64,000 nt of DNA from Aldehydirespirator sp965219165 (GTDB taxonomy: Bacteria; Actinomycetota; Acidimicrobiia; Acidimicrobiales; Aldehydirespiratoraceae), in contig CBDCMW010000002.1 of the NCBI GenBank assembly GCA_965219165.1, forward strand, positions 3,472,001 through 3,536,000, given 5' to 3'. The notes beneath the pieces were generated by a model. That model was not told the origin of the DNA and searched no databases. It saw only the letters and a list, made by a program, of their open reading frames with translations. The first letter of the stretch is position 1, and every line of letters begins with the position of its first letter. This document shows, in pieces, positions 33,144 through 43,517 of this stretch. The position numbers were made by a program, and so were the translations under genes.

Positions 33144-33326
33144 ACGCCGGCCACCCCCATCCCGCCCGCGCCGGCGCGGCACGCGAAGGCCCCAGCTATG
33201 AAGGCGCGGCCCGCGGAGGCGCGGACCGGCCATGTCGTGAGACATGGGTGACATCGGAGCCAGACGCTGAGCGGCCACGGCCCTAGTCTCCCGACCCGCT
33301 CTCAGGCTGCCCCCCAGAGGGCGAGC

Positions 33327-35858
<2,532 letters not shown>

Positions 35859-35929
35859 CGCATACACCTCCTGGCCGGATGGGCGGCCTCATGTCGGTCA
35901 GTGTAACCCGGCCCCGTGACATGAGTTGC

Positions 35930-36131
35930 GCCGCAACCCGGGCTCGGTGGCGGGGTCGGAGCCGTGGGGCCGGCCGCAACCCGGGCTCGGTGGCGGGGTC
36001 GGAGCCGTGGGGCCGGCCGCAACCCGGGCTCGGTGGCGGGGTCGGAGCCGTGGGGCCGGCCGCAACCCGGGCTCGGTGGCGGGGTCGGAGCCGTGGGGCC
36101 GGCCGCAACCCGGGCTCGGTGGCGGGGTCGG
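35930..36131. repeat. 43-bp tandem repeat, 4.7 copies, in clpC/prenyl-synthase promoter region
   Basis: Units start at 35930, 35973, 36016, 36059 and 36102 (last truncated at 30 bp) and are essentially identical. The unit begins GCCGCAACCCGGGCTCGGTG. It fills most of the 297-bp divergent intergenic region and ends 25 bp before the synthase start. Confidence 0.95.
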
Positions 36132-36155
36132 CCGGGCCGCCATTACCCTCGCGGC

Positions 36156-37148
36156 GTGGCCGTCACCTCCCCGTTCGCCCTGCTGCCTTGCCTGGAGGAC
36201 GACCTGCGGCGCGTGGAGGAGGAGTTGGTGGCGGCCGCGGCGGCTACCGACGACTTCGTCACCGAGCTGGCCCGCCACCTGATCACGGTCGGCGGGAAAC
36301 TGGTCCGGCCCGGCTTCTGCCTCGCCTCTTCGCTGGTGTGCGACGCCAAACCGACGAGGTCGTCTGGGGCCGCGGTGCGGGGCGGGGCCTCGGTGGAGCT
36401 GGTCCACATCGGGTCGCTGTACCACGACGACGTGATGGACGACGCCACAACCCGGCGCTCGGTGCCAAGCGTCAACGCCCAGTGGGGCAATCTGCGGGCC
36501 ATCCTGGCCGGCGACTACCTGCTGGGACGGGCCTCGGCCATGGCGGCCTCTCTGGGGGCCGAGGTTGCCGTGCTGCTGGCCGAGGCGATCACCCAGCTGT
36601 GCGAGGGCCAGATCATCGAGCTCGAGAATGCCTACGACGTCGAACGCAGCGAGCAGCGCTACGAGCTGGCCGTGTCGGGCAAGACCGCGGCGCTGCTGTC
36701 GATCTCGTGCCGGATCGGTGCGACCGTCGGCGACGTGCCCCGGCATGCGGTGGAGGCGCTCGGGGAGTTCGGCTTCACCTACGGCATGGCCTTCCAGATC
36801 GTCGACGACATCCTCGACCTGGTGGCCACCGAGTCTCAGCTGGGCAAGCCGGCCGGCAACGACTTGGCCGAGGGGACCTACACGCTGCCGGTCATCCGGG
36901 CTCTGGCCGACCCGGTGGCGGGCGACGAGCTGCGCTCGATCCTGGGGCGGTCCATCGACGCCGCGGCCCGGGACCGGGCAGCCGAGCTGGTGCGGTCCAC
37001 CACCGGCGTGGACGAGGCCCGCGACACCGCCCGCATGTGGGCCGACAAGGCCCAGGCCGCGCTCACGTCGCTGCCCGACACCCCCGCCACCGCAGTGCTG
37101 CGCCTAGCCGCAGACCGCCTGACCGAAACCCCCGCCCTAGCCAGCTAG
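36156..37148 (+). CDS. Polyprenyl (all-trans) diphosphate synthase
   Basis: 330 residues from GTG 36156. Both Asp-rich motifs are present: the first HDDVMDDATTRR (about residue 88) and the second FQIVDDILDLVA (about 213), with GGKLVRPG upstream. It condenses IPP onto allylic diphosphates to make the chain for menaquinone or a related lipid. The residues before the first motif (LVHIGSLYHDD) have small-to-medium side chains at -4/-5, suggesting a long-chain product, though length cannot be fixed by eye. It is divergent from clpC. Confidence 0.9.
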   Translation: MAVTSPFALLPCLEDDLRRVEEELVAAAAATDDFVTELARHLITVGGKLVRPGFCLASSLVCDAKPTRSSGAAVRGGASVELVHIGSLYHDDVMDDATTRRSVPSVNAQWGNLRAILAGDYLLGRASAMAASLGAEVAVLLAEAITQLCEGQIIELENAYDVERSEQRYELAVSGKTAALLSISCRIGATVGDVPRHAVEALGEFGFTYGMAFQIVDDILDLVATESQLGKPAGNDLAEGTYTLPVIRALADPVAGDELRSILGRSIDAAARDRAAELVRSTTGVDEARDTARMWADKAQAALTSLPDTPATAVLRLAADRLTETPALAS

Positions 37149-37225
37149 CTCGCGGCCTTGCCGAACCATACTGAAAGTCAATGAATTTGCTTATCTAAGG
37201 TTGCATCGTATCTGACATTCCGCTA

Positions 37226-37552
37226 ATGTCCGGACCGATGGATGCTGCCCTGCTGGCCATGATTGCGGCGCTGCTCGCGGCGGTGTTGGCCAGCGTGTTC
37301 GATCAGCGCCGGGAGAGCGCCAAGACCCGCGATGCCATCCAACTCCTGAGCACCCAGGTCGCCGGGCTGGCCGCCACCAACACCGCCCACAGCCGGCAAC
37401 TAGCCGATCTCAAAGAGGACCATCGCACGACGCAGGAACAGCTCGGCCGGATCAATGTCAGCCTCGGCAACGTTCGCGAGCGTCTCGCCCGCATCGAGGG
37501 CCACCTGAGGATCCGCGCGCCCGATGCCGACGAGATCGAAGCCAGTCCCTAG
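37226..37552 (+). CDS. Small membrane-anchored coiled-coil protein
   Basis: 108 residues. One N-terminal membrane helix (AALLAMIAALLAAVLASVF) is followed by ~75 residues of heptad-rich helix (AIQLLSTQVAGLAATNTAHS, LKEDHRTTQEQLGRINVSLG, ERLARIEGHL). It has no enzymatic motif. An AT-rich 75-bp stretch upstream may hold its promoter. It converges on the lysS remnant 7 bp away. The function is unknown. Confidence 0.6.
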   Translation: MSGPMDAALLAMIAALLAAVLASVFDQRRESAKTRDAIQLLSTQVAGLAATNTAHSRQLADLKEDHRTTQEQLGRINVSLGNVRERLARIEGHLRIRAPDADEIEASP

Positions 37553-37559
37553 CTTCGAC

Positions 37560-38119
37560 TCAGGTTGAGGGGTCGGGGCGCAGGGTGGGGAACAGGACCG
37601 CGTCACGGATGGCTTGGGTGTCGGTCAGGAGCATCACCAGGCGGTCCACGCCGATGCCGAGGCCGCCGGTGGGGGGCAGCCCGTACTCCAGGGCCCGCAG
37701 GTAGTCCTCGTCCACCGCCATGGCCGCGTCGTCGCCTGCGGCCCGCAGCGCGGCCTGGGCCTCGAAGCGGGACCGCTGCTCGGCGGGGTCCACCAGCTCG
37801 GTGAACGCATTGCACAGCTCCCGACCGGCCACGATGGCCTCGAAGCGCTCGGCGAAGCCCGGGCGGGTGCGGTGCCGGCGCGACAGCGGCGACACCTCGG
37901 CCGGGTAGTCGGTCACGAACACCGGCCCCCACAGCTTCGGCTCGGCCGCCTTCTCGTAGATCTCCAGCAGCAGCTTGACCGGTCCACCGCATGGCTCCGC
38001 TCGAAGCGGTATGGGACGTCGTCGTGCCCGCCCGCTCGCGGCTCGGGGTCTCGTCCCGGAGCCGACGGATCCTCGTCACTCATGAAGGCATCGTCGCTCA
38101 TGAACGCGGCGTCGCTCAT
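37560..38119 (-). pseudogene. lysS: lysS (lysyl-tRNA synthetase) with large internal deletion
   Basis: The N-terminal ~36 codons (from ATG 38119: MSD-AAF/MSD-DAF/MSD repeats, then DDVPYRFERSHA) are joined at about 37980 to the last ~140 codons (VKLLLEIYEKAAEPKLWGP, FVTDYPAEVSPLSRRHRTRP, GLPPTGGLGIGVDRLVML = motif 3). The frame changes at the junction. About 300 codons, including the anticodon-binding domain and motifs 1-2, are missing. As assembled it cannot charge tRNA. A second lysS elsewhere, or an assembly deletion, must be assumed. It overlaps coaX by ATGA. Confidence 0.8.
38066..38119 (-). repeat. 18-bp x3 repeat at lysS start
   Basis: ATGAGCGACGCCGCGTTC and two variants in tandem encode MSDAAF-MSDDAF-MSDEDP. 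The first ATGA is the coaX stop/lysS start overlap. The period is a multiple of 3, so all three ATGs are in frame. Confidence 0.8.
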
Positions 38120-38913
38120 CGGTCCTGGTTGCGTTCGTAGACGATCCGGAGTCCGTGCAGCGTGAGGAACGGCTCGACATGCTCGATCGTCTCCGAGATC
38201 GGGGCGATCAAATGGGCTAGGCCCCCGGTGGCGACGACGTTCGCCTCGCCCAACTCGGCCAGGAAGCGGGCGTTCATGCCGTCGATCATGGCGGTGAAGC
38301 CGTACAGGGCACCGGACTGGATCGACTCGACCGTGGTCTTGCCGACCACGCTGCGGGGCTCGACCAGCTCGACCGCGCCGAGGGCCGCGGCCCGGCCGAA
38401 CAGCGCATCGAGGCTGATCTCGATGCCGGGCGCGATGGCGCCGCCCAGGAAGGCGCCGTCGGCCGATATGACGTCGAAGTTGTTGCCGGTGCCGAAGTCC
38501 ACCACCAGGGTGGGGCCGCCATACAGGTCGTAGGCCGCGACCGCGTTGGCGATCCGGTCCGCGCCGACCTCCTTGGGGTTGTCGTAGTGGATCGGCATGC
38601 CGGACTTGGTGCCGGGACCGACCACCACGGGCGAGAATCCGAGCTGTCGTCGCACCATCTCACGCAGGCCTGCGAGCAGGCGGGGCACGCCCGAGCAGAT
38701 GGACACTCCCGTGACGTCGGTCTCGAAGTCGATGTCGATCACATTGAGCAGAGACCTGATCACGACGCCTAGCTCGTCGGCGGTGCGGGCCGGGTCTGTG
38801 GAGAGCCTCCAGTGGTCGACGAGCCCGTCGGCCGCGCCCGAGCCGTGGACCGCGCTGGGGTCGTAGATGCCGACGACGGTCTGCGTGTTGCCGACGTCGA
38901 TAGCAAGCAGCAC
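38116..38913 (-). CDS. coaX: Type III pantothenate kinase
   Basis: 265 residues. MLLAIDVGNTQTVVGIYDP is the N-terminal phosphate-1 motif of CoaX; GADRIANAVAAYDLYG and VDFGTGNNFDVIS (catalytic Asp and phosphate-2), then LGGAIAPGIEIS complete the signature. It phosphorylates pantothenate, the first step of CoA synthesis, and is insensitive to CoA feedback. It lies one gene from panC, so pantothenate synthesis and activation are clustered. Its stop overlaps the lysS start. Confidence 0.95.
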   Translation of the reverse strand: MLLAIDVGNTQTVVGIYDPSAVHGSGAADGLVDHWRLSTDPARTADELGVVIRSLLNVIDIDFETDVTGVSICSGVPRLLAGLREMVRRQLGFSPVVVGPGTKSGMPIHYDNPKEVGADRIANAVAAYDLYGGPTLVVDFGTGNNFDVISADGAFLGGAIAPGIEISLDALFGRAAALGAVELVEPRSVVGKTTVESIQSGALYGFTAMIDGMNARFLAELGEANVVATGGLAHLIAPISETIEHVEPFLTLHGLRIVYERNQDR

Positions 38914-38988
38914 CGCCGCAGGATACGGCGGATCGGCCGGTGCCGTGGAGTGCCGGCCGGCACCAGCGCTGCGAGGCGCGCTCGCGGA

Positions 38989-39876
38989 TCAGCCAGCGCG
39001 GCAGCCGATGTTGTCTATGAGGCGGGCCTTGCCGAACCGCACGGCCACTAGCAGCCGCACATCGCCGTGCAGAGGTCCGTCGGCGGTGAGGGTGGACGCC
39101 GACACCGCGGCGGCGTAGTCGATCCTCGCCAGCGGCGCGGTGTCGATCGCCGCTGACATCTCGGCTTCCACCGCGGCGGGCCTGGTCTCGCCCGACTCCA
39201 CCAGGGCCGCTCCGGCCTCCAGGGCGCGGCGCAGCACCGGCGCCTGGCTGCGCTCAGCTTCGCTCAGGTACGCGTTGCGGCTCGAGAGGGCCAGCCCGTC
39301 GGGCTCGCGCACCGTGGGACACCCCACCACCCGCACCGGCAGCGACAGGTCCGCCGCCATGCGGCTCGCGATCGTGAGCTGCTGGAAGTCCTTCTCTCCG
39401 AAGTAGGCCGAGCACTCGCCCATGATGGAGAACAGCTTGGCCACGACGGTGGCGACCCCGTCGAAGTGGCCGGCACGCGAGGCGCCGCACAGCACATCCG
39501 CGAGAGTCCCGACGTGCACGGTGGTCGCCACCGGCTCGGGGTACATCTCGTGCAGGTCGGGGACGAAGACGATGTCGGTACCGGCCTCGGCGCACACCTG
39601 GAGATCTCGGGCCAGGTCGCGGGGGTAGTCGTCGAAGTCCTCGCCGGGATTGAACTGCAGGGGGTTGACGAAGATCGACACCACCACGGTGTCGTTGTCG
39701 GCCCGGGCCCGCTCGATCAGCGAGCGGTGCCCGGCGTGCAGGAACCCCATGGTGGGCACGAGCCCGACGGTGCGACCGGCCGCTCGGGCCTCGCCGAGCA
39801 GCGATCGCATGCCGCGGATGGTGGCCTCGCGCCGCAGGGCGCGGCTACTTGCGCTCACGGCGACTCCCCCGCTCAT
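38989..39876 (-). CDS. panC: Pantothenate synthetase
   Basis: From ATG 39876 it has 295 residues. GLVPTMGFLHAGHRSLIERA carries the HIGH-like motif (HAGH), FVNPLQFNPGEDFDDYPRDL and FGEKDFQQLTIASRMAADL follow, then LALSSRNAYLS (KMSKS-like). It joins pantoate and beta-alanine with ATP. An in-frame upstream ATG at 39924 adds 16 residues made only of repeat sequence, so I prefer 39876. A third repeat ATG at 39958 is out of frame. It is downstream of the DUF2520 gene, its usual partner in actinobacteria. Confidence 0.95.
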   Translation of the reverse strand: MSGGVAVSASSRALRREATIRGMRSLLGEARAAGRTVGLVPTMGFLHAGHRSLIERARADNDTVVVSIFVNPLQFNPGEDFDDYPRDLARDLQVCAEAGTDIVFVPDLHEMYPEPVATTVHVGTLADVLCGASRAGHFDGVATVVAKLFSIMGECSAYFGEKDFQQLTIASRMAADLSLPVRVVGCPTVREPDGLALSSRNAYLSEAERSQAPVLRRALEAGAALVESGETRPAAVEAEMSAAIDTAPLARIDYAAAVSASTLTADGPLHGDVRLLVAVRFGKARLIDNIGCRAG

Positions 39877-39968
39877 CGCGGGCCTGTTCGGCAGACCTCC
39901 GCTCACGGCGACTCCCCCGCTCATCGCGACCTCCGCTCACGGCGACTCCCCCGCTCATCGCGACCTCC
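39853..39968 (-). repeat. Start-codon-containing repeats before panC
   Basis: Three copies of the core GCTCACGGCGACTCCCCCGC + TCATCGCG start at 39853, 39901 and 39935. On the - strand each holds ATGAGCGGGGGAGTCGCCGT. Spacings are 48 and 34 bp; the cluster begins at the DUF2520 stop. Confidence 0.85.
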
Positions 39969-39970
39969 GC

Positions 39971-40750
39971 TCACGAGGACTCCTCGCGGCCGGCGAGGCG
40001 ACGGGCTTGCTGGGCCAGAGCCTCATAGGCGGCTCGCTCGGAGGGAGCGATGGCGAGGTGGGCCACCGCCGCGGTAGCGGTGCGACAGCGGCGGCCACCT
40101 GGCGCCGGATCGTCTCGACGTCGCCTCGGGCCGCGGGACCGGTCAGAGCGGCGGCCGGTCCCAACTCGTCGACGTTCTCGACAGTGGCCCGGACAAGGTC
40201 GACGAGGGCGGCAAAGGGGACCCCGGCCGTCGAGGCGATGCGCTCGGCCTGGCCGAGCAGAGCCACCAGATGGTTCCCAACAGGAGATGGCAACCACTGC
40301 GGCGGCGTGATACGCGGCCCGGTCGGCGTCGGCCACCTCCAGGGCCCGCCCGCCGAGGTCGGCGACCACCTGCCGGACTAGCGGGTCGCCCGCCACCGCG
40401 AACCAGCAGCCGGCGAGAAGGCGTCGGGCGCCGACGGTCGCGTCCGGCAGCGCCGCCAGGGGGTGCAGGGCCGCGGGCCGGGGGTGCGGAGCGACCGCAC
40501 CGAGGCCCAGCGACCCGGCGAGGTGGGCCACCGCCGCGGTGGTCACGGGACCGATCGCGGCCGCCACCTCCGCCACCGCGGCGTCGGGCGTGGCGATCAG
40601 CACCAGATCGACACCGGCGGCGGCTTCGGCCACTTCGGCGGGGGCCGCGGACCGGCCCAGGATGGGGAGCACCTGCCAGCCGACCTCGGCCAGTGCGGCG
40701 GCCATGGCGCCGCCGGCCCGTCCGGAGCCTATGACGCGGACCGACCGCAT
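39971..40750 (-). pseudogene. Rossmann/DUF2520 protein with two compensating frameshifts
   Basis: MRSVRVIGSGRAGGAMAAAL is an NAD(P)-binding start, and the DUF2520 region begins AAYHAAAVVA. At about 40290 the natural continuation (GNHLVALLGQAERIASTAGV, PFAALVDLVRATVENVDELG) moves to another frame. At about 40070 the first frame resumes (AVAHLAIAPSERAAYEALAQ). The two shifts cancel, so a full-length but internally scrambled 259-residue frame remains. Family members sit beside panC and are thought to be dehydrogenase-like. Two sequencing errors are as likely as true decay. Confidence 0.65.
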
Positions 40751-40753
40751 CGC

Positions 40754-41236
40754 TTAGAGGCCCAGGGGTCCAAGCCCGACCACGCCGTCGGCGGACGCCG
40801 GCTCGTAGCCGTCAGGCAGCAGGTCGGGACCCACATCGGCCAGGGGCACGAGCACGAAGTCCCGCTCGTACATACGAGGATGCGGAACGACGAGATCGGG
40901 GGCGTCCACCTGCTCGCCGTCGATCCACAGCAGATCCGCGTCGAGCGTGCGGGGCCCCCAGCGCACCACCCGCAGCCGGCCCGCCTCCAGCTCCCTGGCC
41001 CGACACTGTGCCAGCAACTCCCGGGCGCTGGCCGAAGTCTGGAGCCTCACCACCATGTTGAGGTACGGACCCTGCTCGGGACCGCCCACCGGCTTGGTCT
41101 CGTACACGCCGGAGACCGCGTCCACGTCGTCGAAGCCGTTCACGGCGCCGCGCAGGTAGGCCGTCCTGTCGCCCAGGTTGGACCCCAACGCCACGAAGGC
41201 CCTCCGGGTCGGCCTCGCCCCGCCCGCGCCGGTCAT
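40754..41236 (-). CDS. folK: HPPK, 6-hydroxymethyl-7,8-dihydropterin pyrophosphokinase
   Basis: 160 residues, the normal length. FVALGSNLGDRTAYLRGAV is the opening motif, YETKPVGGPEQGPYLNMVVR follows, and RWGPRTLDADLLWIDGE holds the catalytic RxxPRxxDxDLL core; the tail has VPHPRMYERDFVLVPL. It transfers pyrophosphate from ATP to the pterin in folate synthesis. The other folate genes are not in this window. It overlaps the phosphatase-like gene by 4 bp. Confidence 0.95.
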   Translation of the reverse strand: MTGAGGARPTRRAFVALGSNLGDRTAYLRGAVNGFDDVDAVSGVYETKPVGGPEQGPYLNMVVRLQTSASARELLAQCRARELEAGRLRVVRWGPRTLDADLLWIDGEQVDAPDLVVPHPRMYERDFVLVPLADVGPDLLPDGYEPASADGVVGLGPLGL

Positions 41237-41736
41237 GGCGCGGGCTTGAGCCGTTGAGCCATGGCCACGATCTCGCGAGCCATGGGGCCGAGCTCGCGTT
41301 CTAGGAGCCGTTCTGCGATGGTGATGGCCTCAGGGCCGATGTCGACCAGCCCGGACCACAGCAGATAGCCCGCCACCACTCCCGACACCCGGTCCCCGAT
41401 CGAGTCATGGTGGAGCACCACCCGCTCGCTGGACGAGTGATCCCGGATGGTGCTCAGGATCTGCTGGAGACGCTCGGTGCCGTCGCTGGGGTCCGAGAAG
41501 GGCAGGTGGGCGTAGGCCAGCCCATGCTCGTCATAGTCGTGGAGGTTGTAGGGGATCGACGTGATGCTCACGATCAGGTCGATCTCGTGACGGCGGAGCC
41601 AGATGATCTCCTCGAGGCGCCGCACCCGTCGGTGACCGACGCCGTAGCCGCCGGGCCGCTCGCACACGCCGAAGCGCTCGGTGATGATCCACCGGAAGCC
41701 CCGAGGCTCGATCCCCTCCGACCATTTGCTGCTCAT
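41233..41736 (-). CDS. Phosphatase-like protein lacking the catalytic cysteine
   Basis: 167 residues. The fold resembles dual-specificity phosphatases: a W-D/HE-type loop region (YDEHGLAYAHLPFSDPSDGT, with Asp candidates) and a P-loop VVLHHDSIGDRVSGVVAGYL. Aligned with HCx5R, the Cys is His (HHDSIGDR), while His, Gly and Arg remain. It is therefore probably a pseudophosphatase or a phosphate-binding sensor. It is translationally coupled between hpt and folK by ATGA overlaps on both sides. No substrate can be proposed. Confidence 0.6.
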   Translation of the reverse strand: MSSKWSEGIEPRGFRWIITERFGVCERPGGYGVGHRRVRRLEEIIWLRRHEIDLIVSITSIPYNLHDYDEHGLAYAHLPFSDPSDGTERLQQILSTIRDHSSSERVVLHHDSIGDRVSGVVAGYLLWSGLVDIGPEAITIAERLLERELGPMAREIVAMAQRLKPAP

Positions 41737-42302
41737 GCATCGTCCAGGTCGAAGAGATGCACCGACGGCAGCTCGCGGTAGCGCTCCCCCACGTCCAGCC
41801 CGTACCCCACCAGCCAGTCGGCCGGGACGGAGAACCCGACGTAGCGGATGCCCTCGGAGCGGGCGTCCTCGCGCACCAGCAGGGCACAGGTCTCGAAGCT
41901 GGCCGGCCGTCTGGCCTGCAGCAGCCGGGCCAGGTAGTCGGTGGTGAGGCCGGAGTCGACGATGTCCTCAACCAGCACGACGTGGCGGTCCCGCACATCG
42001 GTCTCGAGATCCTTGATGATGCCCACCACGCCGCTGGACTCGGTGCTGAGCCCGTAGGACGACACGGCCATGAAATCGATCTCCACCGGAAGGTCGATGG
42101 CCCGGGCCAGGTCGCTCATGAACACGAAGGCGCCCTTGAGCACCCCGACCAGCAGCGGCGGGCGTCCCTGGTAGTCGGCGGTGATCTCGGCGCCGATCTC
42201 CTCCACCCGGGCGCGCAGCTCGTCGGTGGTGATGATGGCGCGCCCGACCGACCCCGGCGGCTGGGGCATCTGCGCCGCGGGCTGCTCCGGCGCCAGGCTC
42301 AC
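41733..42302 (-). CDS. hpt: Hypoxanthine phosphoribosyltransferase
   Basis: 189 residues. The PRPP-binding motif is VVLVEDIVDSGLTTDYLARL; LLVGVLKGAFVFMSDLARAI is the N-terminal PPi loop region, and PADWLVGYGLDVGERYRELP is the C-terminal base-binding segment. It salvages hypoxanthine and guanine to nucleotides. It is close to tilS, as in many Gram-positives (tilS-hpt-ftsH), but ftsH is absent. The true start may be a later codon; the first ~15 residues are Pro/Gln-rich. Confidence 0.95.
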   Translation of the reverse strand: MSLAPEQPAAQMPQPPGSVGRAIITTDELRARVEEIGAEITADYQGRPPLLVGVLKGAFVFMSDLARAIDLPVEIDFMAVSSYGLSTESSGVVGIIKDLETDVRDRHVVLVEDIVDSGLTTDYLARLLQARRPASFETCALLVREDARSEGIRYVGFSVPADWLVGYGLDVGERYRELPSVHLFDLDDA

Positions 42303-42562
42303 CCTGGCACGATACCGGGCTCTGACCGGGCCTCTGCCGCCCTAGCGTGGATCCACCGATGGGCGGGCCAGTGGGGGATGGTTCGCCAGCATCGACGCCA
42401 CCACCGACAGAACGAACTTCAATCGGTTTGCCACATGTGGTGTGGTTAACCGCTTGATGTTCGTGGCGAACCGCTATCGAGCACCGTTTCCAGCCTGTCG
42501 ATCCCGCCTGGTGTGCTGCTCACCAGAAGTGCCTCTACCCGCTCGGCCCATTGCCGGCATGG
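42303..42562. other. hpt-tilS intergenic region with inverted repeat
   Basis: 260 bp without a gene. GGTTTGCCAC (about 42425) and GTGGCGAACC (about 42463) form an imperfect inverted repeat around the palindrome CCACATGTGG. It could be an operator or mRNA hairpin for hpt. Confidence 0.4.
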
Positions 42563-43501
42563 TTACTGCGGCGGGCGCGGCTCGATGCGGAGCCGGCCGG
42601 CACGCCGGGCTACCCGATGGCCGCCGGTGATCTCCGTGGCGACGACGCGGCCCCCCGCGACATCCAGCACACGGTCGATCGAGGCGGCCGAGGGAGCCGA
42701 GCCGACAGTGTCTGAGATCCACCTTCTCAGAGCCTCGGTTGCCACCGCTCGGGGGGCCTCGGCGAGATCAGTGGCGCTGGTGGGATCCAGCTCCGCGGCC
42801 AACTCCGCGATCACCTCCAACGCCTGGGAGGCCAGGTCGGCGTGCCGAATGAGCAGCGGCACAGGATCTCGGCCCAACGCTCGGGCCAGCGCCGGAATCA
42901 CCTCGTTGCGTATGGTCACTCGGGCGAAGGACGGATCGTCGTTCATGGGATCGCGAACCGTCGGCAGCTCGAGCTGTTCGCATACTGCGTGTGTCTCGAA
43001 GCGGCGCAGCCCGAGGAGCGGGCGGCCGACACCTGCATGGGGGGCGGCCGCACCGGCGAGACCGGCGCCCCGGCCGATGTTGAACAGCACGGTCTCGGCT
43101 CGGTCGTCGGCAGTGTGGCCGACCAGCACATCGGCTGGCAGGGCCCCGTAGCGGGCGGCTCGGGCCCGGGCCTCAAGGTTGGGTCCGGGCTCCACCCGAA
43201 CCCGGCGCAGCTCGAAACCAGCTCCGAAGCGGGCCGCGATGGCCCGGGCCGCCTCCGCGTCGGCGAGGGCTGAGGGGCGCAGGCCGTGGTCGACGTGGCA
43301 GGCGGTGACTTCCAGCCCGGCTGCGGCAGCCAGCGCGACCAGGGCTGCCGAGTCCGGCCCGCCCGACAAGCCGCAGGCCACAGCCGTTCCAGGAACCGGG
43401 AAGGTGCAGCGGACCAACAGAGCGTCGATGTCGAGAGCGGACTCGCGGCCGCGGCTTGGACGGCTGATGCTGCCAGTGCCTCCGCTCGGCGCCCCGGTCA
43501 C
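42563..43501 (-). CDS. tilS: tRNA(Ile)-lysidine synthetase
   Basis: 312 residues, the short actinobacterial type without a C-terminal domain. The PP-loop is ACGLSGGPDSAALVALAAAA (SGGxDS). CHVDHGLRPSALADAE and ADVLVGHTADDRAETVLFNI then GRGAGLAGAAAP follow the family order. It converts C34 of tRNA-Ile(CAU) to lysidine so it reads AUA. Transcribed toward hpt. Confidence 0.93.
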   Translation of the reverse strand: MTGAPSGGTGSISRPSRGRESALDIDALLVRCTFPVPGTAVACGLSGGPDSAALVALAAAAGLEVTACHVDHGLRPSALADAEAARAIAARFGAGFELRRVRVEPGPNLEARARAARYGALPADVLVGHTADDRAETVLFNIGRGAGLAGAAAPHAGVGRPLLGLRRFETHAVCEQLELPTVRDPMNDDPSFARVTIRNEVIPALARALGRDPVPLLIRHADLASQALEVIAELAAELDPTSATDLAEAPRAVATEALRRWISDTVGSAPSAASIDRVLDVAGGRVVATEITGGHRVARRAGRLRIEPRPPQ

Positions 43502-43517
43502 ACCGCGCCCCGCCGTC

